Notes: generated from the letters alone by a model not told the origin. Shown: positions 1-6,942, numbered from the stretch's first letter. The stretch: 11,341 bases of DNA from CAZAQS01 sp964486825 (GCA_964486825.1 CAZAQS010000150.1:1-11341); one strand, 5' to 3'. Made by a program: numbers and translations.

Positions 1-15
1 AAAGGAGGCAAGCAA

Positions 16-432
16 ATGGCTGAAAGGGTGATCCATATAACCGAGTATGACAACAAGCGCCTGAGGGACTTGCTTGAAGAAGCCAGGTATACAGGCTACC
101 GTGGCAGTGAGTACCTTTCGGATCTGGAGAAGGAGCTGGATAGGGCCATGGTGGTAGACCCTAAAAGCGTGCCTCCGGATTTGGTTACAATGAATTCCAA
201 GGTGCGGCTCGAAGACCTCGAGATGGGGGAGGAAATGGTTTACACGCTCGTCTTCCCCGAGGACGCCGACCTTACCCAAAATAAGATATCGATACTGGCG
301 CCCATCGGGACTGCGATGCTGGGTTATCGAGTGGGGGATACTTTCGAGTGGGAAGTGCCAGAAGGCATAAGCAAAATGAAAATCAAAGAGATCATTTACC
401 AGCCGGAAGCCTCCGGGGATACCGATCTTTAA
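16..432 (+). CDS. rnk: Rnk-like GreA/GreB-family regulator
   Basis: 138 aa, close to the usual Rnk length (about 136). The order of parts matches the Rnk family: a short N-terminal helical hairpin (residues about 11-46), a linker carrying the VTMNSKV segment (57-63), then the C-terminal FKBP-like GreA/GreB domain (about 64-138). That domain has the family landmarks LVFPEDA (78-84), LAPIGTAMLGYRVGD (94-108) and YQPEASGD (128-135), which are also seen in E. coli Rnk. Known family role: Rnk binds RNA polymerase at the secondary channel like Gre factors. Its short coil does not promote transcript cleavage, and it was first described as a regulator of nucleoside diphosphate kinase. A strong AAAGGAGG lies at 1-8, seven bases before the ATG, fixing this start. 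The upstream promoter is outside the window. The flavoprotein gene follows after 38 bases, so co-transcription is possible. Identification is firm; the regulatory role in this organism is inference. Confidence 0.93.
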   Translation: MAERVIHITEYDNKRLRDLLEEARYTGYRGSEYLSDLEKELDRAMVVDPKSVPPDLVTMNSKVRLEDLEMGEEMVYTLVFPEDADLTQNKISILAPIGTAMLGYRVGDTFEWEVPEGISKMKIKEIIYQPEASGDTDL

Positions 433-470
433 TAGGCGCTCTGGGATCAATCGAGCAATAAACCTGAGTA

Positions 471-1775
471 ATGGGGCGTGATCGTGTAATCGTGGTTGGA
501 GCAGGCCCAGCCGGCTTGATGGCTGCTGGCCAGGCAGCCGGGCTGGGAGTCCCTACTCTGCTGCTCGAGAAAATGGATCGTCCTGCCAGGAAGCTACTCT
601 TGACCGGTAAAGGGCGTTGCAACCTGACCAATGAAGACCCATTGCCGGATTTCATCGATCATTTTGGACGAAACGGGCGTTTCTTGCACCAGGCCTTTTC
701 GAAGTTCTTCGCCCCCGAACTGCTGGAATTTTTCGATGAGCTCGGCATTCAGAGCGTCAGGGAACGCGGAGGCCGGCTGTTCCTGGCCAGTGGGCGGGCG
801 GATGACGCCGCCAACGCCCTACAGGCCTGGGCAGTTAGCCAGGGGGCCATCATCCAAAACCACTCACCGGTAGAGAGGCTGGTCCTTGAAAGCGGGAAGG
901 TGATGGGCGTCCAGCTTAAAAACCTACCCCATATCACAGCTCCTGGAGCCGGAATCCACAGCACCTCCCGTTTCTTACCCGCGACGGCCGTCATCCTGGC
1001 AACGGGAGGGGCATCTTATCCCCATACGGGCTCCGATGGGGACGGCTACCGGCTGGCAGGGGATGCTGGGCACCGCATCGTTCCAATCCGGCCTGCCCTG
1101 GTCCCCCTTGTAACAACCGGTCCTACCGCCCGGAAGCTGCAAGGCTTAAGCTTGAGAAACGTGACAGCTAAAGTCTTTACAGGCAAGCAGGGGAAGCAGG
1201 CAGAAGCGTTTGGTGAAATGCTCTTCACGCACTTCGGGCTGTCCGGCCCGATCGTCTTGAGCTTGAGCAAGGTAGTTGTGGATGCCTTAAGGCAAGGACA
1301 GGAAGTGGAGATTTCGATTGACCTGAAGCCGGCCTTGAGCGATGAAAAGCTTGATGCCCGCCTGTTGCGTGAACTGGACGCTTACGGCAACCGCCAGCTC
1401 CACACCTTGTTGAAAGAGCTCCTGCCCCAAAAGTTGATTCCGGTCTGCCTGGAGTTGACAGGGTTGACTGGCGAGAAGCTGGCCCACCAGATCAATGCCC
1501 AGGAACGCAAGACCTTGCGCTCCTGGCTGAAAGATTTCCGCTTCCGGGTCAGTGGACACCGCTCCTTCGCCCAGGCCATCGTTACAGCTGGAGGGGTAGA
1601 TATCAGCGAAGTAGAGCCGCGTAGCATGGCTTCTCGTCTCATAGAGGGATTATACTTTGCCGGTGAGGTCCTGGATCTGGACGCCGATACCGGCGGTTAC
1701 AACCTGCAGGCTGCTTTTTCAACCGGCTGGTTGGCAGGAGTCTCGGCTGCACAAGCTATTGCCAATCGCGATTAA
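471..1775 (+). CDS. BaiN/HI0933-family FAD-dependent oxidoreductase
   Basis: 434 aa, slightly longer than typical members of this flavoprotein family (about 400). The N-terminal Rossmann motif GAGPAG (10-15) with E33 at the end of strand 2 binds FAD. The family signature GKGRCNLTN lies at 46-54, the ATGGASYPHTGSDGDG block at 177-192 and LFTHFGLSGP at 251-260. A C-terminal FAD-contacting segment runs FAGEVLDLDADTGGYN (397-411) into QAAFSTG. A stretch around 150-170 looks like a small insertion relative to the family core. Relatives include HI0933, E. coli YhiN and the BaiN protein implicated in bile-acid dehydroxylation. The natural substrate of most members is unknown, so no symbol is given. 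The reading frame opens just after a TGA at 465-467 and ATG 471 is the only sensible start, although no clear Shine-Dalgarno is visible. This suggests coupling to the upstream gene or weak initiation. Confidence 0.92.
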   Translation: MGRDRVIVVGAGPAGLMAAGQAAGLGVPTLLLEKMDRPARKLLLTGKGRCNLTNEDPLPDFIDHFGRNGRFLHQAFSKFFAPELLEFFDELGIQSVRERGGRLFLASGRADDAANALQAWAVSQGAIIQNHSPVERLVLESGKVMGVQLKNLPHITAPGAGIHSTSRFLPATAVILATGGASYPHTGSDGDGYRLAGDAGHRIVPIRPALVPLVTTGPTARKLQGLSLRNVTAKVFTGKQGKQAEAFGEMLFTHFGLSGPIVLSLSKVVVDALRQGQEVEISIDLKPALSDEKLDARLLRELDAYGNRQLHTLLKELLPQKLIPVCLELTGLTGEKLAHQINAQERKTLRSWLKDFRFRVSGHRSFAQAIVTAGGVDISEVEPRSMASRLIEGLYFAGEVLDLDADTGGYNLQAAFSTGWLAGVSAAQAIANRD

Positions 1776-1787
1776 ATCTGATACAAA
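1759..1787 (+). promoter_or_regulatory. Candidate sigma-70 promoter for the PPOX gene
   Basis: TTGCCA (1759-1764, 5 of 6 matches to TTGACA) is followed by a 17-base spacer and TACAAA (1782-1787, 4 of 6). A TG dinucleotide sits one base upstream of the -10, the extended -10 position. A start near 1794 would give a leader of about 22 bases containing the AGGAGG at 1801-1806. The -35 box lies inside the last codons of the flavoprotein gene. This is a sequence match only. Confidence 0.45.
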
Positions 1788-1815
1788 TTTAAGGATTGTT
1801 AGGAGGGAATACGAG

Positions 1816-2232
1816 ATGTTTGATATAAACACAGAAATGGGCGCCCACGTTGCCCGTCGTCTCGAGGAGGAAAAAATCATCTGGCTAACGACTGTGCGGG
1901 ATGATGGCACTCCGCAACCCACACCGGTCTGGTTCCTTTGGGATGGAAGTAACTTCCTCATCTACAGCCAACCTCAGGCGTTTAAGATCCGCAATATTGC
2001 TCGCAACCGTCGCGTAGCGCTGAACTTTAATAGCGACAGTGATGGGGATGACGTGATTGTTTTTCGTGGCAACGCCTCAATTGATCGCTCAATACCATCC
2101 GCAGACCAGGTGCCCGCCTATCTCGAAAAGTACCGCTCGGGAATCCAGAGTTTAGGAAGCACCCCGGATGAATTCGCTCGAGAATATTCGATCCCGATCC
2201 GAGTCCATCCCACTCGCCTGCGTACATTATGA
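1816..2232 (+). CDS. PPOX-class oxidoreductase (TIGR03667-like)
   Basis: 138 aa split-barrel flavin or deazaflavin (F420) binding protein of the pyridoxamine 5'-phosphate oxidase superfamily. Residues 19-28 (EKIIWLTTVR), the DGTPQPTPVWFLWDG segment (30-44), FLIYSQP (47-53), KIRNIARNRRVALNF (57-71) and the C-terminal IPIRVHPTRLR (126-136) follow the pattern of the TIGR03667/Rv3369-type subgroup. Members are annotated as PPOX-class F420-dependent enzymes, but flavin or heme use is also known in the superfamily, so the cofactor is not settled by sequence. The frame is open further upstream, into the flavoprotein gene. AGGAGG at 1801-1806, nine bases before ATG 1816, and the start of family similarity at this Met decide the start. 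The gene probably has its own promoter at 1759-1787. Its substrate is unknown. Confidence 0.9.
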   Translation: MFDINTEMGAHVARRLEEEKIIWLTTVRDDGTPQPTPVWFLWDGSNFLIYSQPQAFKIRNIARNRRVALNFNSDSDGDDVIVFRGNASIDRSIPSADQVPAYLEKYRSGIQSLGSTPDEFAREYSIPIRVHPTRLRTL

Positions 2233-2314
2233 GATCACGCGCAAATCCAAACTGGAAATATTCCTCACAAAGGCTACTTTTTAGGTGTTTCCCTCATCTC
2301 GAAAGGAATAAATC

Positions 2315-3373
2315 TTGCGCATTTTGATCATTGGAGGTACATCTTTCATCGGCCCGCACGTGGCCCGCGAGCTTCAAGAGGCAGGCCATGCTGTGACTGT
2401 ATACCACCGCGGGATAAGCGAGTCCGTCCTGCCTCAAGAAGTGACCCATATCCATGGCGACCAGTCCCGCCTGCCGGACTTCGCCTCCCAGTGGAGAGAG
2501 CTTTCTCCAGCCGTCGTGCTCCATATGGTTCCCGCAAGCGCTCAGGATGCCTGGACATTCGTGCGTACATTTCGAGGCATCGCCCGCCGCCTGGTTGCCA
2601 TCAGCAGCATTGATGTCTACCGGGCTTACAACCGCCTGTTAGGGATCGAAACGGGTCCGCCTGATCCTGTCCCCTTGAGAGAGGACTCTCCCTTGAGAGA
2701 GGTCTTGTACCCTTTCCGTGGTAACGAAGCAGAACAGGGCGACGATCCGGAAGCCAGGCGTTGGGGGGATGATTACGATAAGATCCTGGTGGAAAAAATC
2801 GTGATGAGCGAGCCGGGCCTGCCGGGATCTATCCTGAGATTGCCTGTGGTGTATGGTCCTTTCGACAACCAGCACCGTCTCTTCCATCACCTGAAGCGCA
2901 TCGATGACGGGCGCCCGGCAATCCTACTGGGGGAGGAGCATGCCCGTTGGCGTTGGTCTCGGGCCTATGTCGAAAATGTGGCTCATGCCATTGCCATGGT
3001 GGTGGCGGATGAACGCGCTGCCCGCCGGATTTATAATGTCGCCGAACCAGAAACATGGAGCGAAGGCGAATGGGTTGCACATATCGCAAGAGTAGCTCAT
3101 TGGGAGGGCAGGGTAGTCACGTTTCCGAGCCAAAAACTGCCTCAACATTTGAAACAAGATTATGCCTGGGAACACGAGCTGGCAGTAGACAGCTCCAGGA
3201 TCCGGCGCGAGCTGGGCTACGATGAGGTCATCCCCCTGGATGAGGGGTTACGCCGCACAATTGCCTGGGAGCGAGCAAATATGCCTTCTGAGGTAGATCT
3301 GGCCAGCTTCGACTACCCTGCCGAAGATGAAGCCCTGGATTCCATCCCCAAATCCAATCCACCATCTCCTTGA
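2315..3373 (+). CDS. NAD-dependent epimerase/dehydratase-like protein
   Basis: 352 aa extended short-chain dehydrogenase/reductase. The N-terminal nucleotide-binding motif GGTSFIG (7-13) fits the extended-SDR GxxGxxG pattern, followed by the strand/helix ending in VTVYHRG (27-33). The AISSIDVY segment (95-102) carries the SDR serine. LRLPVVYGP (174-182) and RIYNVAEPE (238-246) are typical extended-SDR C-half segments. The usual YxxxK catalytic pair is not obvious: the equivalent region reads WGDDYDKILVEK (150-161), with Y154 only two residues before K156. The start is UUG at 2315, with GAAAGGA at 2301-2307 seven bases upstream and the Rossmann motif immediately after, so no earlier start is needed. 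The 82-base gap from the PPOX gene shows no terminator. The substrate, presumably a nucleotide sugar or similar, cannot be named. The C-terminal tail after about 325 is acidic and low in structure. Confidence 0.88.
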   Translation: MRILIIGGTSFIGPHVARELQEAGHAVTVYHRGISESVLPQEVTHIHGDQSRLPDFASQWRELSPAVVLHMVPASAQDAWTFVRTFRGIARRLVAISSIDVYRAYNRLLGIETGPPDPVPLREDSPLREVLYPFRGNEAEQGDDPEARRWGDDYDKILVEKIVMSEPGLPGSILRLPVVYGPFDNQHRLFHHLKRIDDGRPAILLGEEHARWRWSRAYVENVAHAIAMVVADERAARRIYNVAEPETWSEGEWVAHIARVAHWEGRVVTFPSQKLPQHLKQDYAWEHELAVDSSRIRRELGYDEVIPLDEGLRRTIAWERANMPSEVDLASFDYPAEDEALDSIPKSNPPSP

Positions 3374-3383
3374 GTATTAGCAG

Positions 3384-3416
3384 AAAAAAAACAGCCCGGC
3401 GAAATGCAAGCTGTTT
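3384..3416 (-). terminator. Intrinsic terminator of the hppA-DUF2721 unit
   Basis: Read on the minus strand, arms AAACAGC (3410-3416) and GCTGTTT (3389-3395) form a seven-base stem, with a possible short inner GC stem (3399-3400 with 3406-3407). It is followed by a run of eight T (3384-3391, partly shared with the stem). It lies 38 bases past the stop of the DUF2721 gene. On the plus strand the hairpin is followed by GGTTTACTGG, not a T run, so it is not a good terminator for the convergent epimerase gene. Confidence 0.8.
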
Positions 3417-3453
3417 GGTTTACTGGCAAGCCTGGGCGCTCTACCTCCTACGG

Positions 3454-3855
3454 TCAAAATTTCTGGTCGCTCTCCAGGTCGCTCAGTCTCAGGTTTAATG
3501 CACCCACCGAGATCTGCACCTCTCGTAGGGAAAGCCCCAGAGAGACCATCATCAGAACCAGGCTGATCCCGAAAATGAGCTTCCCTGCCTGGATCCAGCC
3601 TGCAAAGAGGACGAACATGCATATCACGCAGAACAGCAAGCTTGCTACTCCGTAAACCTGCATCTGCTTGATGAGCACTACCCTGTAGCGCAGGTTGTCG
3701 ATCTGCCGGTAGATGATCTCATCTGGCTGCTCTTTATAACTGGCGTGAAGATCGCGGATCAAGGCGGCCAGCGCCAGAAAACGGTTTGTGTAGGCCAACA
3801 GCAACAGCGAAATGGCAGGGAAGAGTAATGCGGGTGTGGTGAGGTCGATATCCAT
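3454..3855 (-). CDS. DUF2721 family small membrane protein
   Basis: 133 aa. The layout matches DUF2721: a first hydrophobic helix (about 8-30, including LLFPAISLLLLAYTNRF), a cytosolic-type basic helical segment LIRDLHASYKEQ (32-43) continuing through an amphipathic stretch, and two closely spaced hydrophobic helices (about 69-87 and 92-108). A conserved-style tail SLREVQISVGALNLRLSDLE (109-128) follows. The family has no established function. The ATG overlaps the hppA stop by one base (TAATG on the minus strand), so translation is probably coupled to hppA and the two are almost certainly co-transcribed, ending at the terminator at 3384-3416. Coupling suggests a role at the same membrane or an accessory to the ion pump, but that is inference only. 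Confidence 0.85.
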   Translation of the reverse strand: MDIDLTTPALLFPAISLLLLAYTNRFLALAALIRDLHASYKEQPDEIIYRQIDNLRYRVVLIKQMQVYGVASLLFCVICMFVLFAGWIQAGKLIFGISLVLMMVSLGLSLREVQISVGALNLRLSDLESDQKF

Positions 3856-6125
3856 TAGAACGAATTCAAGATCTGCGTCAGCAAGCCCCCTGGTCCCATG
3901 CTGGCGGTCAGGCCAGCCATCACGATCGCGACCACCCCCATTAACTTGATCAAGATATTGAGCGATGGACCTGCAGTGTCCTTGAAAGGATCACCCACCG
4001 TGTCGCCTACAACAGTGGCCTTATGAGCGTGGGATCCCTTGCCACCGTGAGCGCCTTCTTCGATATGCTTCTTGGCGTTATCCCAGGCCCCTCCTGCGTT
4101 TGCCATCATTAAAGCCATCACAAAACCAGTCGACAGGCTCCCCGCCAGCAACCCGATCACTCCCGCCACCCCGAAGAACAATCCCATCATAATTGGAATG
4201 CCAATCGCCACCAGGGCCGGAGCGACCATAGCGCGCTGGGCGCTGGCAGTGGAGATATCTACACAGCGAGCGTAATCCGGCTTGGCAATGCCTTCCATAA
4301 TGCCCGGGATGCACTCGAATTGCCTGCGCACTTCTGCCACCATCTCCCCAGCCGCTTTGCCAACTGCCGACATCGTCATGGAAGAAAAGAAAAATACCGT
4401 CATCGATCCGATGAACAAGCCCAGAATCATGGTCGGGTTGAGAGGCGTCACATCATAAAATACCGTGAAATCCCGGATCGTCATCTGCTCGATGGGGATC
4501 TCCCGCCCCATGATCGACAGGGTCTCCACGTTCAGCAGATAGATCAGCTCCAGGCGCACCTGCTCCATAAAAGCTGCCAGCAAGGCCAGCGCCGTCAGGG
4601 CTGCGCTGCCGATGGCAAATCCTTTCCCGGTGGCAGCAGTTGTGTTGCCAACTGAATCGAGCTGGTCTGTCCTCTTGCGCACTTCCGCAGGCAATCCAGC
4701 CATCTGGGCGTTGCCGCCTGCGTTGTCAGCGATAGGTCCATAGGCATCCGTTGCCAGCGTGATGCCCAACGTGGAAAGCATTGCTACCGCGGCCAGGCCG
4801 ATGCCGTACAACCCCATCAGGATATCCTGTCCTCCGCCCGCCATGAAGTAGCTCAGGCCAATACCAGCCGCAATCACCAGGACTGGGATAGCCGTAGAGC
4901 GCATACCCACCGCTAAGCCGTCGATGATCACAGTAGCTGGCCCGCCCACACCATGAGCGGCGATACCTTGAGTGGGTTTATAGGCAGAGGAGGTGAAGTA
5001 ATCCGTTGCCCGCCCGATCGTGATGCCGACCAACAGACCGGTCACGATCACCCCCCACATCTGTAGCGGACGCTGGATCTGAAGCAGGTATACCAGTGGC
5101 AGCGCAACCAGCGCGATGCCAATCGAAGCCCCATAAATACCACGTTCCAGGGCCTGCATCAGGCGGTGAATGGACACGTCGCCCTTCACCTGCACAAGAC
5201 GCATCCCTAATATGGACATGAATACACCCAGGGATGCCAGGACCAGAGGCAATGACATATAGTTAAGCTGTTGTGCCCCATTCCCGTTTTGGAAGATGAC
5301 CGCTGATACACCAAGGACCACAGTGGCCAGGATCGATCCCTTGTAGGACTCGTATAAATCGGCGCCCATCCCGGCCACATCCCCAACAGTATCTCCCACA
5401 TTATCTGCAATCACTGCCGGGTTACGCGGGTCATCTTCAGGGATCCCTGCTTCGACCTTTCCCACCAGGTCGGCGCCTACATCTGCCGCCTTGGTATAAA
5501 TACCTCCACCTACCCTGGCAAACAGGGCTACTGCACTTGCGCCGAAGACACCACTAACCATAATTGTAGCAATTTCACTGAGGACGTTTGGGCTGCGGTA
5601 GACCTCGAGCGGGACCACGAAGTACAAGACCAGGAACATGATCGAAATATTGAGCAGGCTGAAACCTACCACGGCTAAACCCATGACAGCTCCACCCCGG
5701 AAGGCGACCTGCAGCCCATTATTCAAGCTACGGCTGGCTGCCTGGGCAGTTCTCGATCCGGCGCTTGTGGCAACCGTCATCCCGATGAAACCGGCCAGGG
5801 CTGAGAACAGCCCGCCCAAAACAAATGCAAAAGGTGTGACCAGGCTTACCAACCGGAAATATGCCATCACCAGGAAGATCACAAACATAACGCCGAATAC
5901 AATAGCAATCACTCGGTATTGGCGGGACAGGTAAGCACGGGCGCCCTCCTGCACCGCACGACCGATCTCGATCATCTCTGCCGTACCCTCATCTTCTCCC
6001 ATGACAGACCGGAATAAATAGAATGCCGTCCCCAAAGCCGTAAGAGCGCTGATCGGAACTAACCACCAAAGTAACGGCAGTCCCATCAGGATAGTGTTAT
6101 TGATTGCGTAAATTGTTTGTGACAT
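3855..6125 (-). CDS. hppA: Membrane-bound pyrophosphatase, K+-dependent type, ion-translocating
   Basis: 756 aa polytopic protein (family members have about 16 membrane helices) that couples PPi hydrolysis to Na+ and/or H+ export. Substrate-site motifs are all present: GGGIYTKAADVGADLVGK (206-223), EDDPRNP (230-236), DNVGDTVGD (241-249), DAYGPIADNAGGNAQM (460-475), GGAWDNAKKHIE (678-689) and GDTVGDPFKDTAGPS (707-721). GNTTAATGKG (493-502) has Ala497 and Gly500 at the positions that are Lys and Thr in K+-independent enzymes, so this is the K+-dependent class. Glu259 in DLYESY aligns with the gate Glu of the T. maritima Na+-pump (Glu246) rather than the plant H+-pump register, which favours Na+ transport but does not prove it. 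Oddities are Thr246, where Asn is usual, and Lys262 in the gate helix. ATG 6125 is preceded by AGAGG (6134-6138 on the complement) at eight bases. The gene has a long structured leader and is coupled to the DUF2721 gene downstream. Confidence 0.97.
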   Translation of the reverse strand: MSQTIYAINNTILMGLPLLWWLVPISALTALGTAFYLFRSVMGEDEGTAEMIEIGRAVQEGARAYLSRQYRVIAIVFGVMFVIFLVMAYFRLVSLVTPFAFVLGGLFSALAGFIGMTVATSAGSRTAQAASRSLNNGLQVAFRGGAVMGLAVVGFSLLNISIMFLVLYFVVPLEVYRSPNVLSEIATIMVSGVFGASAVALFARVGGGIYTKAADVGADLVGKVEAGIPEDDPRNPAVIADNVGDTVGDVAGMGADLYESYKGSILATVVLGVSAVIFQNGNGAQQLNYMSLPLVLASLGVFMSILGMRLVQVKGDVSIHRLMQALERGIYGASIGIALVALPLVYLLQIQRPLQMWGVIVTGLLVGITIGRATDYFTSSAYKPTQGIAAHGVGGPATVIIDGLAVGMRSTAIPVLVIAAGIGLSYFMAGGGQDILMGLYGIGLAAVAMLSTLGITLATDAYGPIADNAGGNAQMAGLPAEVRKRTDQLDSVGNTTAATGKGFAIGSAALTALALLAAFMEQVRLELIYLLNVETLSIMGREIPIEQMTIRDFTVFYDVTPLNPTMILGLFIGSMTVFFFSSMTMSAVGKAAGEMVAEVRRQFECIPGIMEGIAKPDYARCVDISTASAQRAMVAPALVAIGIPIMMGLFFGVAGVIGLLAGSLSTGFVMALMMANAGGAWDNAKKHIEEGAHGGKGSHAHKATVVGDTVGDPFKDTAGPSLNILIKLMGVVAIVMAGLTASMGPGGLLTQILNSF

Positions 6126-6166
6126 TCTCCTCGCCTCTGTCGAATAGGTTTTACCATGCCAACCAG

Positions 6167-6286
6167 AAACCGAGGGCCGTGTGCTGGCCCGGGATGGATT
6201 CCCGTAATCGGTTTGCTTATTGCCCTGGGGAGTTCAGCACCTTTGTACGTCCGGCCGAAGAGCCATGAATCGGCGCGCGGTTCCCC
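6167..6286 (-). ncRNA. Candidate structured 5' leader RNA of hppA
   Basis: Several perfect complementary arm pairs nest in this block (plus coordinates). AAACCGA 6167-6173 pairs with TCGGTTT 6208-6214 and encloses two hairpins, GGGCC/GGCCC (6174-6178 with 6186-6190, seven-base loop) and GGGA/TCCC (6191-6194 with 6200-6203). Together they make a compact three-way junction. A second domain has GGGGA 6227-6231 with TCCCC 6282-6286, enclosing GCCGA 6254-6258 with TCGGC 6270-6274. The loop sequence GTGCT (6181-6185) is complementary to AGCAC (6236-6240), which would tie the two domains by a pseudoknot. The block lies 42 bases upstream of the hppA start. Sense strand, boundaries and function are unproven; the same arms pair on the plus strand. 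It does not match the fluoride, c-di-GMP-I, c-di-AMP or cobalamin riboswitch consensus features I know. Confidence 0.4.
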
Positions 6287-6459
6287 CGTCCCCTTAATTC
6301 CTGCTAAGTATACCCGATTTTATCCTTATTGGACTTGCTCAACAGATTCTACCTACCTCTTGTTCGCCAAGCAGGGTACAATTTTATCTCGGCATAGCCG
6401 GTCGATCTCCAGCTCAACTTATTCAGGGATGCATCAGTCTTGAGGCCTGAACAATCGAC

Positions 6460-6514
6460 TCTAGGAGAAAATTAAAACCTGCCCGAAATTCCGGAGCCAT
6501 TCGGGTTTCCTAGA
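6460..6514. repeat. Nested imperfect inverted repeat upstream of the cupin promoter
   Basis: The outer arms are TCTAGGA (6460-6466) and TCCTAGA (6508-6514). The inner arms are CCCGAA (6482-6487) and TTCGGG (6500-6505), with a 12-base loop. The internal spacing is asymmetric (15 versus 2 bases). On the minus strand the inner hairpin is followed four bases later by a T-rich run (complement of 6468-6477), so it could act as a weak minus-strand terminator shielding hppA from antisense read-through. Otherwise it could be an operator. Both are guesses. Confidence 0.4.
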
Positions 6515-6555
6515 TGGATACCATATTCTCCAAAATTATCAACGGACGATCTGAG

Positions 6556-6561
6556 TATAAT
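6556..6561 (+). promoter_or_regulatory. Candidate -10 box of the cupin-mug-methyltransferase unit
   Basis: A perfect TATAAT lies 20 bases before the cupin ATG. No good -35 hexamer is found at 16-18 bases upstream, so it may need an activator. The predicted start near 6568 would leave a leader of only about 14 bases, just containing the Shine-Dalgarno AGGGAGG (6568-6574). Confidence 0.5.
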
Positions 6562-6581
6562 AAAAACAGGGAGGAAACTAG

Positions 6582-6938
6582 ATGAAAATTTATCGCTTTG
6601 ACCGGGAAACCGGAACGCCCATCGATGAGCATGGCTCTTCCGCAGCGGCCATATCCACGATTGCCAGTTTGAACGAACCGGCAAGTGTCAAATGCATCCA
6701 CATCGAGCCAAAGGGACTGGTTGGGAGCCATCCAGCGGTAAACCCGCAGTTATTACTGGTTGTACAGGGAAATGGTTATCTACGCGGAGAAGGCGCAATC
6801 CGCACCCCCATTAAGGCCGGGCAGGCCGTTCATTGGGATCGGGGCGAGTGGCATGAGACCAGCACCGATAGTGGGTTGGTAGCCATCGTGATCGAGAGCG
6901 CGACTTTGGATCCAAGCCAGTATATGACAGAAGCATAA
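6582..6938 (+). CDS. Single-domain cupin protein
   Basis: 118 aa, one cupin barrel. The first cupin motif region is KGLVGSHPAVNPQLLLVVQGNGY (44-66), with His50, Gln56 and Gly63/Gly65. The second is AGQAVHWDRGEWHE (79-92), with His84 and His91. A usual metal site has two His and one Glu in motif 1 and one His in motif 2. Here motif 1 is reduced, with Pro-Ala after His50 and Gln56 at the Glu-like position, so metal binding is possible but not assured. Single-domain cupins range from sugar isomerases to small regulators, and no substrate can be read from this one. AGGGAGG at 6568-6574, seven bases before the ATG, supports the start. It is the first gene of a tight plus-strand cluster, with mug beginning four bases after its stop. 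Confidence 0.85.
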   Translation: MKIYRFDRETGTPIDEHGSSAAAISTIASLNEPASVKCIHIEPKGLVGSHPAVNPQLLLVVQGNGYLRGEGAIRTPIKAGQAVHWDRGEWHETSTDSGLVAIVIESATLDPSQYMTEA

Positions 6939-6942
6939 AGAA

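Larger units (their letters stand above)
6126..6581. other. Divergent gene-free region between hppA and the cupin gene
   Basis: This 456-base stretch separates the divergent hppA (minus) and cupin (plus) genes. I see no convincing gene in it. From left to right it holds the hppA ribosome-binding site (6134-6138), a block of nested complementary arms (6167-6286), a possible minus-strand -10 (TATACT on the complement of 6307-6312, no good -35), a less ordered AT-richer part (6300-6458), an imperfect inverted repeat (6460-6514) and a -10 box for the cupin gene (6556-6561). Confidence 0.7.

Noticed and set aside
1657..1815. Upstream extension of the PPOX frame
   Set aside because: It overlaps conserved flavoprotein C-terminal motifs, while a strong ribosome-binding site and family similarity point to 1816.
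2254..2264. GGAAATATTCC near-palindrome before the epimerase gene
   Set aside because: It has only four-base arms; such a short repeat is expected by chance.
4320..4655. Antisense open frame of 111 codons inside hppA
   Set aside because: It is a shadow of the well-conserved pyrophosphatase frame, with no ribosome-binding site or domain.
6126..6300. Known riboswitch (fluoride, c-di-GMP-I, c-di-AMP, cobalamin) or SRP RNA in the hppA leader
   Set aside because: Short look-alike strings occur (for example CAGGGCAA and CGGGGGAACC), but the remaining conserved cores of these RNAs are missing on both strands.
6156..6443. 95-codon open frame on the plus strand in the hppA-cupin gap
   Set aside because: No Shine-Dalgarno, no recognisable domain, unusual composition, and it overlaps the stem-rich leader block; it is better explained as chance.
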